Of a stretch of DNA of 64,000 bases, positions 9,658-18,611 are shown piece after piece. The DNA comes from Enterobacter soli ATCC BAA-2102 (GTDB lineage: Bacteria; Pseudomonadota; Gammaproteobacteria; Enterobacterales; Enterobacteriaceae). Position 1 is the first letter of the stretch. Each line of letters opens with the position of its first letter. The translations under genes were made by a program, and so were the position numbers. A model generated the notes under the pieces. The model saw only the letters and a program-made list of their open reading frames with translations. It had not been told where the DNA came from and searched no databases. The stretch spans positions 1 to 64,000 of the forward strand of contig NZ_LXES01000007.1 in assembly GCF_001654845.1 (NCBI RefSeq), given 5' to 3'.

Positions 9658-10926
9658 TTAACGAGATGGATTGTGTTCTGCAATATTCAGCGCTTGTGCG
9701 CTGCGCCATTTGCTCTGGCAGGCAGATAACGTAAAAGCAGAAATAAGAGTAAAGGTCAGCGCCGTAGCGCCCATAATGATATAGGTCTGTTCAAAACCGA
9801 TGCGGTCATACAGTAAGCCTGCCGGTGAAGAGACCACCACGTTGCCGACATACAACATCGCCTGATACCCCAGTAAATACATGGTGGCATTAACGCGTTT
9901 ATCGAAATGCTCGGCGATATATTTAAATACTGAAACCAGCAACAGACAGATTTCCAGACCGTAGAGCGGCTTCAGGACGGAAATTAATAAATGGGAATCG
10001 CACAGGCCGGAAATAATCAGTCGCGCGCCAACAATCAGCCCGACAATTAATAACCCGCGCTTGGCACCGATGAAATTCACAAACAGCGGGATCACCATAT
10101 ACATGATGAACTCCATCCCTGACTGCACCGTCCCCAGATAGCCAAACACCGCGTTACCCTGATGAATATCATCAAAGAAGGTGACGAAATAGCGCGAGAA
10201 TTGCTGCTCGGCAATAAACATCATCCACGCCACGCCTGCCACATACAGGCAGAAGGCCCAGAATTTACGGTTACGCAGCAAGGCGTAGACATCCGCCGGG
10301 GCGATTTTTTCTTTGGTTAACACCTCGCCAGCATGAACGGAGTTAGTGTTCACTTTCAGGCTAAGCAACACCACCAGCATAATGACCGAGGCCACGCTGC
10401 CCATGATAAAGTTATAGGCCGGAGAGAGGTTAAACAGCAGGCCAGAGAAGGAAGATGCGACTGCCCAGCCAAGCGACCCCCACATACGAATTTGCCCAAA
10501 CTCCATACCGTTTAAGCGGCTGAAACGATCAGAATAAGATTCGCACGCCGCCACACCCGCATACCAGGCAAAGCTTAAATAGAGCGCACCGAGGATAATC
10601 CCCAGCAGGGTGTTGGACATTAACAGCGGCTGGTAAACATAAATAAAGAACGGCGCCATCAGGGCAGACATCGCCACCACAAAATAGAGCAGGTATTTGC
10701 TCATGCCGATCTTATCGAGAATATAACCGTAGATGGGCTTCAGAATAACGGAGAACACACCGTTAACCGCAAATACAGTACCGATAACCGTACCGCTGAG
10801 ATTGGCTTTTTGTCCGAGCCAGATAGCCAGCAGGCCAATGCTGGCCGACCAGGTAAAGAAGTAAAGAAAAATAAAACTGCTTATTTTGTAATATTCGGTT
10901 CTGTTATTCGTAGATGTATTTTTCAT
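9658..10926 (-). CDS. LacY-type oligosaccharide:proton symporter (MFS)
   Basis: Twelve-segment inner-membrane carrier of the oligosaccharide:H+ symporter family, alignable with LacY along its length (YFFTWSASIGLLAIWL, SVFKYIAEHF). Glu129 and Arg147 correspond to the LacY sugar-binding pair Glu126/Arg144, and Arg302 and Glu325 are kept. LacY His322 is replaced by Tyr322, and the Glu269 position reads Ser269 with a Glu three residues on. Substrate and proton coupling therefore probably differ from lactose permease. By context it imports the unsaturated oligosaccharide cleaved by the GH88 enzyme. 422 residues; 27 bp separate it from the GH88 gene. Confidence 0.88.
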   Translation of the reverse strand: MKNTSTNNRTEYYKISSFIFLYFFTWSASIGLLAIWLGQKANLSGTVIGTVFAVNGVFSVILKPIYGYILDKIGMSKYLLYFVVAMSALMAPFFIYVYQPLLMSNTLLGIILGALYLSFAWYAGVAACESYSDRFSRLNGMEFGQIRMWGSLGWAVASSFSGLLFNLSPAYNFIMGSVASVIMLVVLLSLKVNTNSVHAGEVLTKEKIAPADVYALLRNRKFWAFCLYVAGVAWMMFIAEQQFSRYFVTFFDDIHQGNAVFGYLGTVQSGMEFIMYMVIPLFVNFIGAKRGLLIVGLIVGARLIISGLCDSHLLISVLKPLYGLEICLLLVSVFKYIAEHFDKRVNATMYLLGYQAMLYVGNVVVSSPAGLLYDRIGFEQTYIIMGATALTFTLISAFTLSACQSKWRSAQALNIAEHNPSR

Positions 10927-10958
10927 ATCATCCTCGCCGACATGTAGGGCCAGAGTTT

Positions 10959-12776
10959 TTATAATGTGAACGACAGCTGACGTTCGCCTCCAGGTTCGCG
11001 GATCACGACCTGGTGATGAGTGATATTCAGTTGCGGCACTGCCGCGTAGTGTTGTTGTTTTTCACTGGCGATAACGGCACAGCACAGCCAGCTCTCCCCT
11101 TGTGGGATATCGGTTTTCAACAGCGGAACAGACGCACACTCCGGGAACATAATGCTGCTGTTCGGCGGCGTCACGATGCTGTCCGGCTGGCGCATCAGCT
11201 CTGGCGACAGGCACACAATGGCGCTGCTGCCGTTTTGCGCGTCCAGGTAACAGCCGTGCTCGCGAAGATGGTGTTCGGCTTTCATCACGGCAAAACCCCC
11301 TTCCACTGTTTGCAGGACGCGGGCACTGTTAATACGGTGCAGGCGCAAATGCCATTCCCCGAACGGGACCTGCCAGGTTTCGATATGGACGTCCTGCCAC
11401 GGCGACCAGCGTGAATAGAGGTAATTTTCATCCACCCGCACCACGTCACACTCGCGACGACCGCGGAAGTGGTTATCCCCATCAGCCAGTAGCAGCATGG
11501 AGTCACAGGCGGCGTGTTTCAGGCCATAACGCCCGCGTTCAATGGTGAAACCAAAACGGCTGGAGTAGGCAAATTTGGTGTATTTGGCTTCGGTATTGAC
11601 GTAGTTATTCAGCTCAAGCTGCCCGGCGGTGAGCAACGTGACATGCTGCGACGCCTCCGCATGCATCAGGATCTGTTGGGCATGGGGGATCACCTGTTTT
11701 TCAGCAAGCGCGGGCAACGACTGCTCTTCGGCCTGCCAGAACGGGTGGGTCTCTGGCAGGGCCAGAATCAGGTACGTTTTCAGTGCCCAGTAGGGTGAGC
11801 CGGGGGAGTTGTAATCTTCGCACATCGCCAGGTTGGGGTAGGCAAAACCGAGCGTCAGAACGCCGTCACGATCGGTAATGGGCTGCTGTTGCCACCAGCG
11901 CAGATGGCGCAGAATAATTCCTTTGACGATACCGGGCGTGAACACCTCCAGCCCGGAAAAAGCTACCGCGCTCCAGAAGGCAACCATCGCAAAGCGGTAG
12001 GTCAGGCTGCGGCCAAACGGTACCGATGCGCCATCAGCGGCAGACATATAGATAAAGTCTGCGGCAAACAGACGCGAGCGTTCGCGCAGAATGGTCGCTC
12101 TCGGTTCATCACCACTCAGGGTGGCGTAAATCAGACCGTAGAAGTGGAACGCCATCGAAATGTAATAATCTTTCGGGCGGCCCGGGCCGTCGGAATACCA
12201 GCCATCGCCCAGGTAGTAGGCTTCCATCATCGCAAAGCGGTCGTCGATGGCGCGCTGGTTGTACGGCAGCCCGGCGCGTTTAAACCCAAGCTGAACCATA
12301 ATGGCAAAGTAGTTCCAGTTGCTGTCCGGCATCTGCGCGTCTGTTATCTGGTTCAGCCAGGTGTGCAGGTTCATCAGCTCGCGCTCGGTGAACTGCGATG
12401 TGAGCGTGTCCTGCAACAGCGACAGCCCCAACCCGTACGCCGCCATCTCGACCAGACGTTGATCGTAAGGCGCAGTTTCCCCCCAGTAACCCTCGCTGTG
12501 CGGATCGGTGCCAGCCCTGATAGCCGCAATGTATTTGTCGCCAAACGCGGTGGTTTCACCGGATGCCATCAGCGGAAATAGCCCCCACAACGCACGGGAA
12601 AGCCCCTCCATCTGCGCAATATCCGTGGCGTAATGCGCACAGGTATCCCCCAGAGAAAAGCGCGAATGGCCTGCCGGAAACTGCGTATCCAGCGCACCCA
12701 GCAGGGTATTTAACGCCGCCACGACATCCTGGCGGGAAGACAATGGATTTGATTTTTCTTTATTTACCGCAGACAT
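10959..12776 (-). CDS. DUF2264 domain-containing protein, probable carbohydrate-active enzyme
   Basis: Protein of about 605 residues. The N-terminal two-thirds (about 20-400) look like an alpha/alpha toroid (DSNWNYFAIMVQLGF, DGWYSDGPGRPKDYYISMA), followed by a beta-rich C-terminal domain, an architecture shared with heparinase-like lyases and uronidases. It matches the DUF2264 family. I recall family members being assigned glucuronidase activity (GH154), but this needs checking. It has no signal peptide, so it probably acts in the cytoplasm on imported oligosaccharide. The start MSAVNKEKSN (12776) is chosen because the longer in-frame extension is unlikely coding. It is the first gene of the operon with the symporter and GH88, divergent from the AraC regulator. 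Confidence 0.82.
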   Translation of the reverse strand: MSAVNKEKSNPLSSRQDVVAALNTLLGALDTQFPAGHSRFSLGDTCAHYATDIAQMEGLSRALWGLFPLMASGETTAFGDKYIAAIRAGTDPHSEGYWGETAPYDQRLVEMAAYGLGLSLLQDTLTSQFTERELMNLHTWLNQITDAQMPDSNWNYFAIMVQLGFKRAGLPYNQRAIDDRFAMMEAYYLGDGWYSDGPGRPKDYYISMAFHFYGLIYATLSGDEPRATILRERSRLFAADFIYMSAADGASVPFGRSLTYRFAMVAFWSAVAFSGLEVFTPGIVKGIILRHLRWWQQQPITDRDGVLTLGFAYPNLAMCEDYNSPGSPYWALKTYLILALPETHPFWQAEEQSLPALAEKQVIPHAQQILMHAEASQHVTLLTAGQLELNNYVNTEAKYTKFAYSSRFGFTIERGRYGLKHAACDSMLLLADGDNHFRGRRECDVVRVDENYLYSRWSPWQDVHIETWQVPFGEWHLRLHRINSARVLQTVEGGFAVMKAEHHLREHGCYLDAQNGSSAIVCLSPELMRQPDSIVTPPNSSIMFPECASVPLLKTDIPQGESWLCCAVIASEKQQHYAAVPQLNITHHQVVIREPGGERQLSFTL

Positions 12777-12942
12777 AGGCTTGTCCTCGTCATCAACTGC
12801 GGCAAAGCATAGTGAATCCTCAGGGGGCAGAAATGTTAGCCATGTCACAGGAGAGCGCGATGAATAAACCCGCAGTTGAGAAAATTTAAAAAGGTGGTTT
12901 ATAAAGACAATCAGACGGGGAAAAGTTGAGTTTTATTGCACT

Positions 12943-13797
12943 ATGCGCGACACACTAAAATCCGATCATCTGGAGTTAATCACCTTAAATGATGCCATTG
13001 CGTCGTTTAGTCGGCTCTTTGCCAATACCGTGCGTTATCACCACTGGCATCAGTGTCTGGAAATTCTGTATGTGGAGGAAGGATTCGGCGTGGCCATTGT
13101 TGATAACCGCCACTACACCATGCGGCCCGGGCGACTGTTTTTCTTCCCACCCTTTACTCTGCATAAAGTGATGGTGGATGAGCAGGCAGAGGCCATTTAT
13201 CGGCGCACCATCATTCATCTCGATCCCCATGCGGTGCTGAAGGTGCTGCGTGATTTCCCGCAGACCCTGCAACGATTACAAAAGCTCTCACGCCGTGGCG
13301 GCGAAGCCTGGGTGGCGGATGTTTCTGCCAGTCACACGCATATTGATCACTTGCTGGGATGCTATGCAAAGCGCGCCAGCGTCCAGCCCCTTAACAGCGA
13401 AAATATCGCCAGCCTGCTGATTAGCCTGTTTGCCATGTTACCCGGTGACGATGACGGCGCGCCCGGCAGCAGCCACGGGATCGCAAGCCAGGTGATGTTC
13501 TGGCTCGATGAACATTATCGGGATAAATTCAGGCTGGATGCGCTGGCTGAAGAGCTGGGGAAATCACGCAGCTATGTGTCACGAAAATTCCATGCCGAAA
13601 CGGGCGAGAAGATCCACGACTATCTGAACACCATCAGGCTGCGGAAGGCGTGCGAATGCCTGCTGCACACGGATGCCAGCGTGCGTGAAATAGCCGAACA
13701 GGTGGGGTTTTCCGACGTGACCTGGTTTATCAGCGCATTCAGAAAAGGGATTGGCGAGACACCGTTGCAGTACCGGAAGAACCATGCTGATCGCTGA
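12943..13797 (+). CDS. AraC/XylS family transcriptional regulator
   Basis: 284 residues. The N-terminal cupin-like ligand domain (about 20-150; YHHWHQCLEILYVEEG, MRPGRLFFFPP) is followed by a C-terminal double helix-turn-helix (about 185-280) with LAEELGKSRSYVSRKFHAET and IAEQVGFSDVTWFISAFRK. It is transcribed divergently from the DUF2264-symporter-GH88 operon across a 166-bp gap, the usual arrangement for a local carbohydrate activator. The inducer is presumably an intermediate of the imported oligosaccharide. Confidence 0.9.
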   Translation: MRDTLKSDHLELITLNDAIASFSRLFANTVRYHHWHQCLEILYVEEGFGVAIVDNRHYTMRPGRLFFFPPFTLHKVMVDEQAEAIYRRTIIHLDPHAVLKVLRDFPQTLQRLQKLSRRGGEAWVADVSASHTHIDHLLGCYAKRASVQPLNSENIASLLISLFAMLPGDDDGAPGSSHGIASQVMFWLDEHYRDKFRLDALAEELGKSRSYVSRKFHAETGEKIHDYLNTIRLRKACECLLHTDASVREIAEQVGFSDVTWFISAFRKGIGETPLQYRKNHADR

Positions 13798-13806
13798 GCG
13801 GGGTTA

Positions 13807-13870
13807 TTGCCGGGTAGCGGCTTCACCTTACCCGGCCTACAAAACGACAAAACCGTAGGGCGCAGCGCCT
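13807..13870. repeat. REP-type repeat between convergent regulators
   Basis: GCCGGGTAGCGGCTTC...CCGGCCTAC followed by a second degenerate half (CGTAGGGCGCAGCGCC). It lies between the convergent AraC and RpiR genes and may terminate both. Confidence 0.65.
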
Positions 13871-13871
13871 A

Positions 13872-14759
13872 TCAACTGCTCTTCTTCCCCGGCTTTAATC
13901 CGCGATGAAACTCGTTGATGCGCTTCATCGACTTAATGGTGCGTTGCGGCTCGGTGGATGCCACAGACAAGATAATCATCTCCAGACACAGCAGTACGGT
14001 GCCATGCAGCGGAATTTTGCCTTTCTCGCCGCCACGTGGCACATGGATGACCACACTTGCCTCTTTGCTGAAGCGCGACTCCAGCGCGTTTGTCAGCAAG
14101 ATGGTAGGGATGCCCAGGCGTTTAGCTTCACGAAGCGTGGTTTGTCCTTCCCGATGGGCAGATTTCTGCGCCATCATCACCAGCACGTCACCGCGCTGGA
14201 GCGCAATCAGCTGTTCGGCCAGGCCAATGCCGGTGCGGTTAAGCGGCGTGGCAGGTAAACCAATACGACTGAACAGCCGGGCTGTATACTCGGCCAGAAT
14301 GCCCGATGCACCAATGCCAAAAATAGCGACCTGCCGCGCCTGCGCCAGCAGCGATACTGCCTGCGCCATCGCATAACGGTTACCCGGTTCAGACAACACA
14401 TCGCAGGTGTGCTGATGCCCTTCCAGTACAAAATCGATGCTCGCGTTAACATCGCTGGTGAGGGTATTCACCGTGGTGGACATCTTTTCGCTGGAGCTCA
14501 CCACCGGGCCGAACCACTGCTCCAGCGTCTGTTTCAAATCACGCAGCCCGGCAAAGCCCAACGCCTGAATAGCACGAACCACGGTCGCATCGGAGGTTTT
14601 TAGCAGCGTGGCGATTTCCATTGCCGTCTGTTCCATTACCGCTTCACGGTTCTCATTGATATACCGCGCCACCAGCAGCAGGCGCGGCGTCAACTGATGC
14701 CCGCGCGATCGAAAGCGTTCACCATAAACATCGACCCGCGCTTTATCTTTTCTGATCAC
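13872..14759 (-). CDS. MurR/RpiR family regulator with SIS domain, coupled to siderophore ABC operon
   Basis: 295 residues with an N-terminal RpiR-type helix-turn-helix (about 20-85; EQTAMEIATLLKTSDATVVR) and a C-terminal SIS fold (about 125-265; AIFGIGASGILAEYTARLF). The usual SIS phosphosugar loop (S-x-S-G-x-T/R) is replaced by MMAQKSAHREG (195-205), so the ligand may not be a standard sugar phosphate. The GTG start overlaps the TGA of the periplasmic binding protein gene (GTGA), so it is translated as the fifth cistron of the iron-uptake operon. That is unusual for this regulator family. It may control the adjacent receptor/transporter promoters, which carry repeated TAGTAGTC-type motifs. 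Confidence 0.88.
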   Translation of the reverse strand: MIRKDKARVDVYGERFRSRGHQLTPRLLLVARYINENREAVMEQTAMEIATLLKTSDATVVRAIQALGFAGLRDLKQTLEQWFGPVVSSSEKMSTTVNTLTSDVNASIDFVLEGHQHTCDVLSEPGNRYAMAQAVSLLAQARQVAIFGIGASGILAEYTARLFSRIGLPATPLNRTGIGLAEQLIALQRGDVLVMMAQKSAHREGQTTLREAKRLGIPTILLTNALESRFSKEASVVIHVPRGGEKGKIPLHGTVLLCLEMIILSVASTEPQRTIKSMKRINEFHRGLKPGKKSS

Positions 14760-15706
14760 CTGGAGGCCTCCGGCAGCGGCCGCCCCGCTATCTGAGACTG
14801 CACCTGCGCGGCCATCAGCCCCAGTGAAGCAAATGAGTTTGAAATCGCCTCTTCACGGGAAATCAGGATGTAATGCCCGGTACGACAGGCATTCAGGAAC
14901 TGACACCAGCCGGGCATTACTGCGTCCATCGCCGCCAGCTCATCCTGCGGTTTTCCACCCGTATCGCCACGCCAGGTGGCAAACACAAAATCGGCATCCA
15001 GCTCTGGCAGACGCTCGGCACTGACGTCAATACGCCCGCCATCCGGGATATTCTCGATAAGCGGCGGGAAGGTGAATCCGGCATCACGTAGCACGCGTCC
15101 CAGGGAGTGATAGCTGTGCATGGCGGTGATTTTGCCCTGATTAGCCTGAATTACCGACACGGTGACCTTGCGAGTATCGATGGTCGCTTTCAGCGCGTTG
15201 ATTTGCTCCTGATAGCGACGCTCAAGGATCTTCAGCCGCGCCTGCGTTCCCGTCAGTTGCGCCAGCTTGCGGTAGATTTCCGGCGCACCGCCATCCAGGT
15301 GATCGATGCTCACCGTGGGAGCAATTTTCTCCAGTTGCTCCACTGGCGTGTTGCGGGTCGGTTCGGTGATGATCAGATCCGGTTTTGCGGCCGCAATGGC
15401 TTCGATATCAATATCCGCGGTGCCGATAAACCTGATGGAGGAGTTATCAAAATCAACGCCCGTTAACATCCCACTGGAGCGAATAAAATGGCTGCCGTCC
15501 GGTCGCGTGCGGCCGTGGCTGGCAACCGGAGGCACACCAAGCTCAATTAAGGGGATGGTGATATCCAGATCGTGCAGCGAAACAATCCGCTGCGGATGAA
15601 CGGGCACAGTAACCTTGCGCCCCAGATCGTCCGTGAACACCTGAGTCGGCTCTGCCGCACTCACCGAAAACCCGACCAGCAACAATATCGAAAAAAGAAA
15701 ACGCAT
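14756..15706 (-). CDS. Siderophore ABC transporter periplasmic binding protein (FecB/FepB-like)
   Basis: Class III periplasmic binding protein delivering an iron-siderophore to the inner-membrane permease. The start at 15706 (MRFLFSILLLVGFSVSAAEP) gives a signal peptide cleaved near VSA-AEP; an upstream in-frame start only extends into the permease gene. The mature part begins VFTDDLGRKVTVPVHPQRIVS, typical of the family, and carries AAKPDLIITEP near the middle. About 316 residues. It follows the second permease gene by 11 bp with a GGGGAT ribosome binding site. The cognate siderophore is not identifiable from sequence. Confidence 0.9.
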   Translation of the reverse strand: MRFLFSILLLVGFSVSAAEPTQVFTDDLGRKVTVPVHPQRIVSLHDLDITIPLIELGVPPVASHGRTRPDGSHFIRSSGMLTGVDFDNSSIRFIGTADIDIEAIAAAKPDLIITEPTRNTPVEQLEKIAPTVSIDHLDGGAPEIYRKLAQLTGTQARLKILERRYQEQINALKATIDTRKVTVSVIQANQGKITAMHSYHSLGRVLRDAGFTFPPLIENIPDGGRIDVSAERLPELDADFVFATWRGDTGGKPQDELAAMDAVMPGWCQFLNACRTGHYILISREEAISNSFASLGLMAAQVQSQIAGRPLPEASR

Positions 15707-15717
15707 CAGTATCCCCA

Positions 15718-16770
15718 TTAAAATCTGTCCCGCCGCTGCCACAGCAGCAACAGGAAAAACGGCCCGCCAATCAAAGAAATCACAATGCCTGCGGGGAGTT
15801 GCAGCGGTAAAAACGCCAGACGGCCGACATTATCGGCCATCAGCACCAGCAGTGCGCCCAGCACCGCGCTCCCCAAAAGCAATGCGGTTTGCCCGCCGCG
15901 TAAGAAGGCACGTGCCATATGCGGAGCAATCAATCCGACAAACCCGATACTGCCCACGCAGGAAACGCAGGCTGCGGTCAGCACCACCGGGGCGAGAAGG
16001 CGCAGCAACGCCAGCCGTGACGCACGAACCCCCAGCCCCGTAGCGACCTGATTGCCGAGCAGGGCCACGTCGGCCGCACGAGCGGTGAAAAGCAGTAAGG
16101 CACATGCAGGCACAGCCCACCCTGCCGCCACGCCCACCAGCGCCCAGTTTGCCGTGTGCAGGCTCCCCGCCAGCCACAGCATCGCGGTCTGGACATCACG
16201 CACATCAGCCGTGGTCATAAAGACGCCCATTGCCGCCGCAAAAGCCCAGGAAACGCCAATCCCGGTCAGAATAAAACGTGGGCGCGAAATATCGCGAGCC
16301 AAAGCCACCACCAGTAATGCCGTCAGCAGTCCACCGACCATACCCACTGCCGGACGCCAGAACAGGCTCAGCGCCGGGAACTGAAAAATCAGCAGCAGCA
16401 CCGTCGCACTACAGCCCTCTTTCACACCAATCAGCCCCGGGTCGGCCAGACCATTCCGGGTAATGGACTGCATTGCCGCCCCGGCCATCCCCAGCATGGC
16501 GCCACACAGTACGGCCATCAGCAGGCGCGGCAGACGAATATCCATCACGATGTAACGCGCATCCGCAGACAGGCTTTCAGGGTAAAACAGCGCCTGACCG
16601 ATAGCGGAAGTGGGTATAGGCAGTGAACCGTGCGTCAGGCCAAAACTGAGCAGCAGCGCCGTCATCAGCAGGAACAGCGCCAGGCACGCCAGCGTGCGTG
16701 GACGCACGAGCGCAGAATATGCGCCGATGCGTAACGGCCGCAGTCCGGCTCGCAAAACCGCCCGCCTCAT
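15718..16770 (-). CDS. FecCD-family iron-siderophore permease (second subunit)
   Basis: Inner-membrane permease of the BtuC/FecCD fold with about nine to ten hydrophobic segments in 350 residues. Family landmarks include LPRLLMAVLCGAMLGMAGAAMQ near residue 85 and GFVGLIAPHMARAFL near residue 275, the latter in the loop that contacts the ATPase. It starts with an ATG that overlaps the stop of the first permease gene, so the two subunits are translationally coupled, consistent with a heterodimeric channel such as FepD/FepG. Confidence 0.92.
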   Translation of the reverse strand: MRRAVLRAGLRPLRIGAYSALVRPRTLACLALFLLMTALLLSFGLTHGSLPIPTSAIGQALFYPESLSADARYIVMDIRLPRLLMAVLCGAMLGMAGAAMQSITRNGLADPGLIGVKEGCSATVLLLIFQFPALSLFWRPAVGMVGGLLTALLVVALARDISRPRFILTGIGVSWAFAAAMGVFMTTADVRDVQTAMLWLAGSLHTANWALVGVAAGWAVPACALLLFTARAADVALLGNQVATGLGVRASRLALLRLLAPVVLTAACVSCVGSIGFVGLIAPHMARAFLRGGQTALLLGSAVLGALLVLMADNVGRLAFLPLQLPAGIVISLIGGPFFLLLLWQRRDRF

Positions 16771-17750
16771 TTGAACATCCTCGAGGCCATAAGGATAAAG
16801 ACCGGCGCGCCAACCAGCGCCGTCATCACGCCGGTGGCCAGCTCATAAGGCGTGAATAACGTGCGGGCGGCGAGATCGGCAATCAGTAACACCAGCGCAC
16901 CGCACAGGGCAGAAAGCGGTACCATCACGCGTATATCTACCGACACCAGACGGCGAATAAGCTGTGGCACCACCAGGCCGATAAACCCAATGGGCCCGGC
17001 AATGGAAACGGCAGCACCGCACAACAGCGCAATTGCCAGTAGTGCAAACAGGCGGGTTTTTAGCAGAGAAACGCCTAAGCCCTGCGCCATACGGTCGCCC
17101 AGTGCCAGCATATTCAGCGATGGCGACAACCACAGCGCCAGCGCAAAACCTGCGCCAGCCACCCAGGAGGCGGTGCGAACTATCTCGCCGTTTAATCCGG
17201 CCAAATCCCCTGCCAGCCAGGTTCGCATGGCGAGCAACGTCTGTTCATCCAGGATCAGCACAGCGGCGGTAATAGACGATGCGAATGCCGACAACGCCAC
17301 GCCACACAGGGTCACTTTCATCGGGGTTAACCCACTGCGCCCTGCGGATGAGAACATCAGCACCAGCAGAAACAGCGCCCCCGCACCGGCCGCAGCAATC
17401 ACCGGGCGGCCAAACGGCAGGCTAAGCCCCAGGGCACTGGTTAACACCACCGCCAGCGCCGCCCCGGCATTCAGCCCCAGAATATGCGGTTCCCCCAGGG
17501 GGTTGCGGATAACGGATTGCAGCAACACGCCTGCCACGCCAAGCGCCGCACCAGTGGTCAGCGCGGCGAACAGGCGCAACAACCGCAGCTTAACGATGAC
17601 GTTATGCTCGAAATTGCGCGGGTCGAAATGAAAGAAAGCCTGCACCACCGTTTGCGGGGCGATAAAGCGCGCGCCGATCCCCAGATGGGCAATGCCACCT
17701 GCCACCAGCAATAGCGCAAAAAGAATGAATGCCAGGGATGTGCGCATCAT
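16767..17750 (-). CDS. FecCD-family iron-siderophore permease (first subunit)
   Basis: Partner permease of the siderophore importer, 327 residues with a multi-spanning BtuC/FecCD pattern. Landmarks are RLFAALTTGAALGVAGVLLQ near residue 55, NPLGEPHILGLNAGAALAV, and GFIGLVVPQLIRRLV near residue 255. Its start overlaps the TGA of the ATPase gene upstream in the operon. Two adjacent ATG codons are available at the start. Confidence 0.92.
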   Translation of the reverse strand: MMRTSLAFILFALLLVAGGIAHLGIGARFIAPQTVVQAFFHFDPRNFEHNVIVKLRLLRLFAALTTGAALGVAGVLLQSVIRNPLGEPHILGLNAGAALAVVLTSALGLSLPFGRPVIAAAGAGALFLLVLMFSSAGRSGLTPMKVTLCGVALSAFASSITAAVLILDEQTLLAMRTWLAGDLAGLNGEIVRTASWVAGAGFALALWLSPSLNMLALGDRMAQGLGVSLLKTRLFALLAIALLCGAAVSIAGPIGFIGLVVPQLIRRLVSVDIRVMVPLSALCGALVLLIADLAARTLFTPYELATGVMTALVGAPVFILMASRMFK

Positions 17751-18559
17751 GGCTTTGTGGTTCCCTGACGAAAAGGCATAAAGAACGGTTTTCCGGTCAG
17801 TGGGTTCACCGACATATGCACGTCGACATCAAAAACCGCTTTGATCAGTTCAGGCGTACAGACATCACCCTCGTGAAGCACGCCCTGCACTTTTCCCTGC
17901 CGCAGGAAGACCAGCGAATCGCCATAGTTAACGGCGAAATTGAGATCATGGAGCACCACCACGACGGTACGCCCGTGATGGCGGGTCAGCGTGTGAAGCA
18001 GTTCGAGGATCTCGACCTGATAGCGAAGGTCGAGATACGTCGTTGGCTCATCCAGCAGGATATACGGCGTTTGCTGCGCCAGTGCCATGGCTATCCAGCA
18101 GCGCTGACGCTGGCCGCCGGAAAGGCTTTCGACTGGCAGGTGAGCAAATTCCGTGGTGCCGGTCAGACGCAGGGCTTCTTCAACCGCGAGCTCGTCTTCA
18201 TCGCTCCACTGGCGCATAAAGTTTTGCCAGGGAAAACGCCCGCGCGACACCAGCTCGAATACAGTTAACCCTTCCGGCAGTAATGGCGATTGCGGAAGAA
18301 TGCCCAGGCTGCGTGCGACCGCTTTGGTGGGCTGTTCATGGATGGCTTTCCCGTCCAGAAACGCGCTACCGCCAAGCGGCTGAAGCAGGCGCGCAATGGT
18401 ACTGAGCAGGGTGGATTTACCGCAGCCGTTCGCCCCAACCAGGACGGTCATTTTCTGCTGAGGGATCGCCAGGGAAATATCATCAACGATGATTTTTTTC
18501 TGATAGCCAGCAGAGAGGTTTTCAAGCACCAACCCCTGCTTTTTCGTGTTATGAGCCAC
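17747..18559 (-). CDS. Iron-siderophore ABC transporter ATP-binding protein (FecE/FepC-like)
   Basis: First gene of the uptake operon; energises the FecCD-type permease pair. Walker A is GANGCGKSTLL (about 38-48), the ABC signature is LSGGQRQRCWIAMAL, Walker B is YILLDEPTTYLD, and the switch histidine lies in VVVLHDLNFA. 270 residues, the usual size for the FecE/FepC group. The promoter lies in the 385-bp divergent region shared with the TonB-dependent receptor, which holds candidate Fur sites. Confidence 0.93.
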   Translation of the reverse strand: MAHNTKKQGLVLENLSAGYQKKIIVDDISLAIPQQKMTVLVGANGCGKSTLLSTIARLLQPLGGSAFLDGKAIHEQPTKAVARSLGILPQSPLLPEGLTVFELVSRGRFPWQNFMRQWSDEDELAVEEALRLTGTTEFAHLPVESLSGGQRQRCWIAMALAQQTPYILLDEPTTYLDLRYQVEILELLHTLTRHHGRTVVVVLHDLNFAVNYGDSLVFLRQGKVQGVLHEGDVCTPELIKAVFDVDVHMSVNPLTGKPFFMPFRQGTTKP

Positions 18560-18592
18560 GTGAACGCCAACTTAATAAAATGACAAACAAAT

Positions 18593-18611
18593 AAAAATAA
18601 AACTCATTCTC
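18593..18611 (+). promoter_or_regulatory. Candidate Fur box upstream of siderophore ABC operon
   Basis: 19-mer ending AACTCATTCTC agrees with the Fur consensus GATAATGATAATCATTATC at 13 of 19 positions by hand alignment. It lies about 35 bp upstream of the ATPase start codon, a typical place for iron repression. Confidence 0.5.
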
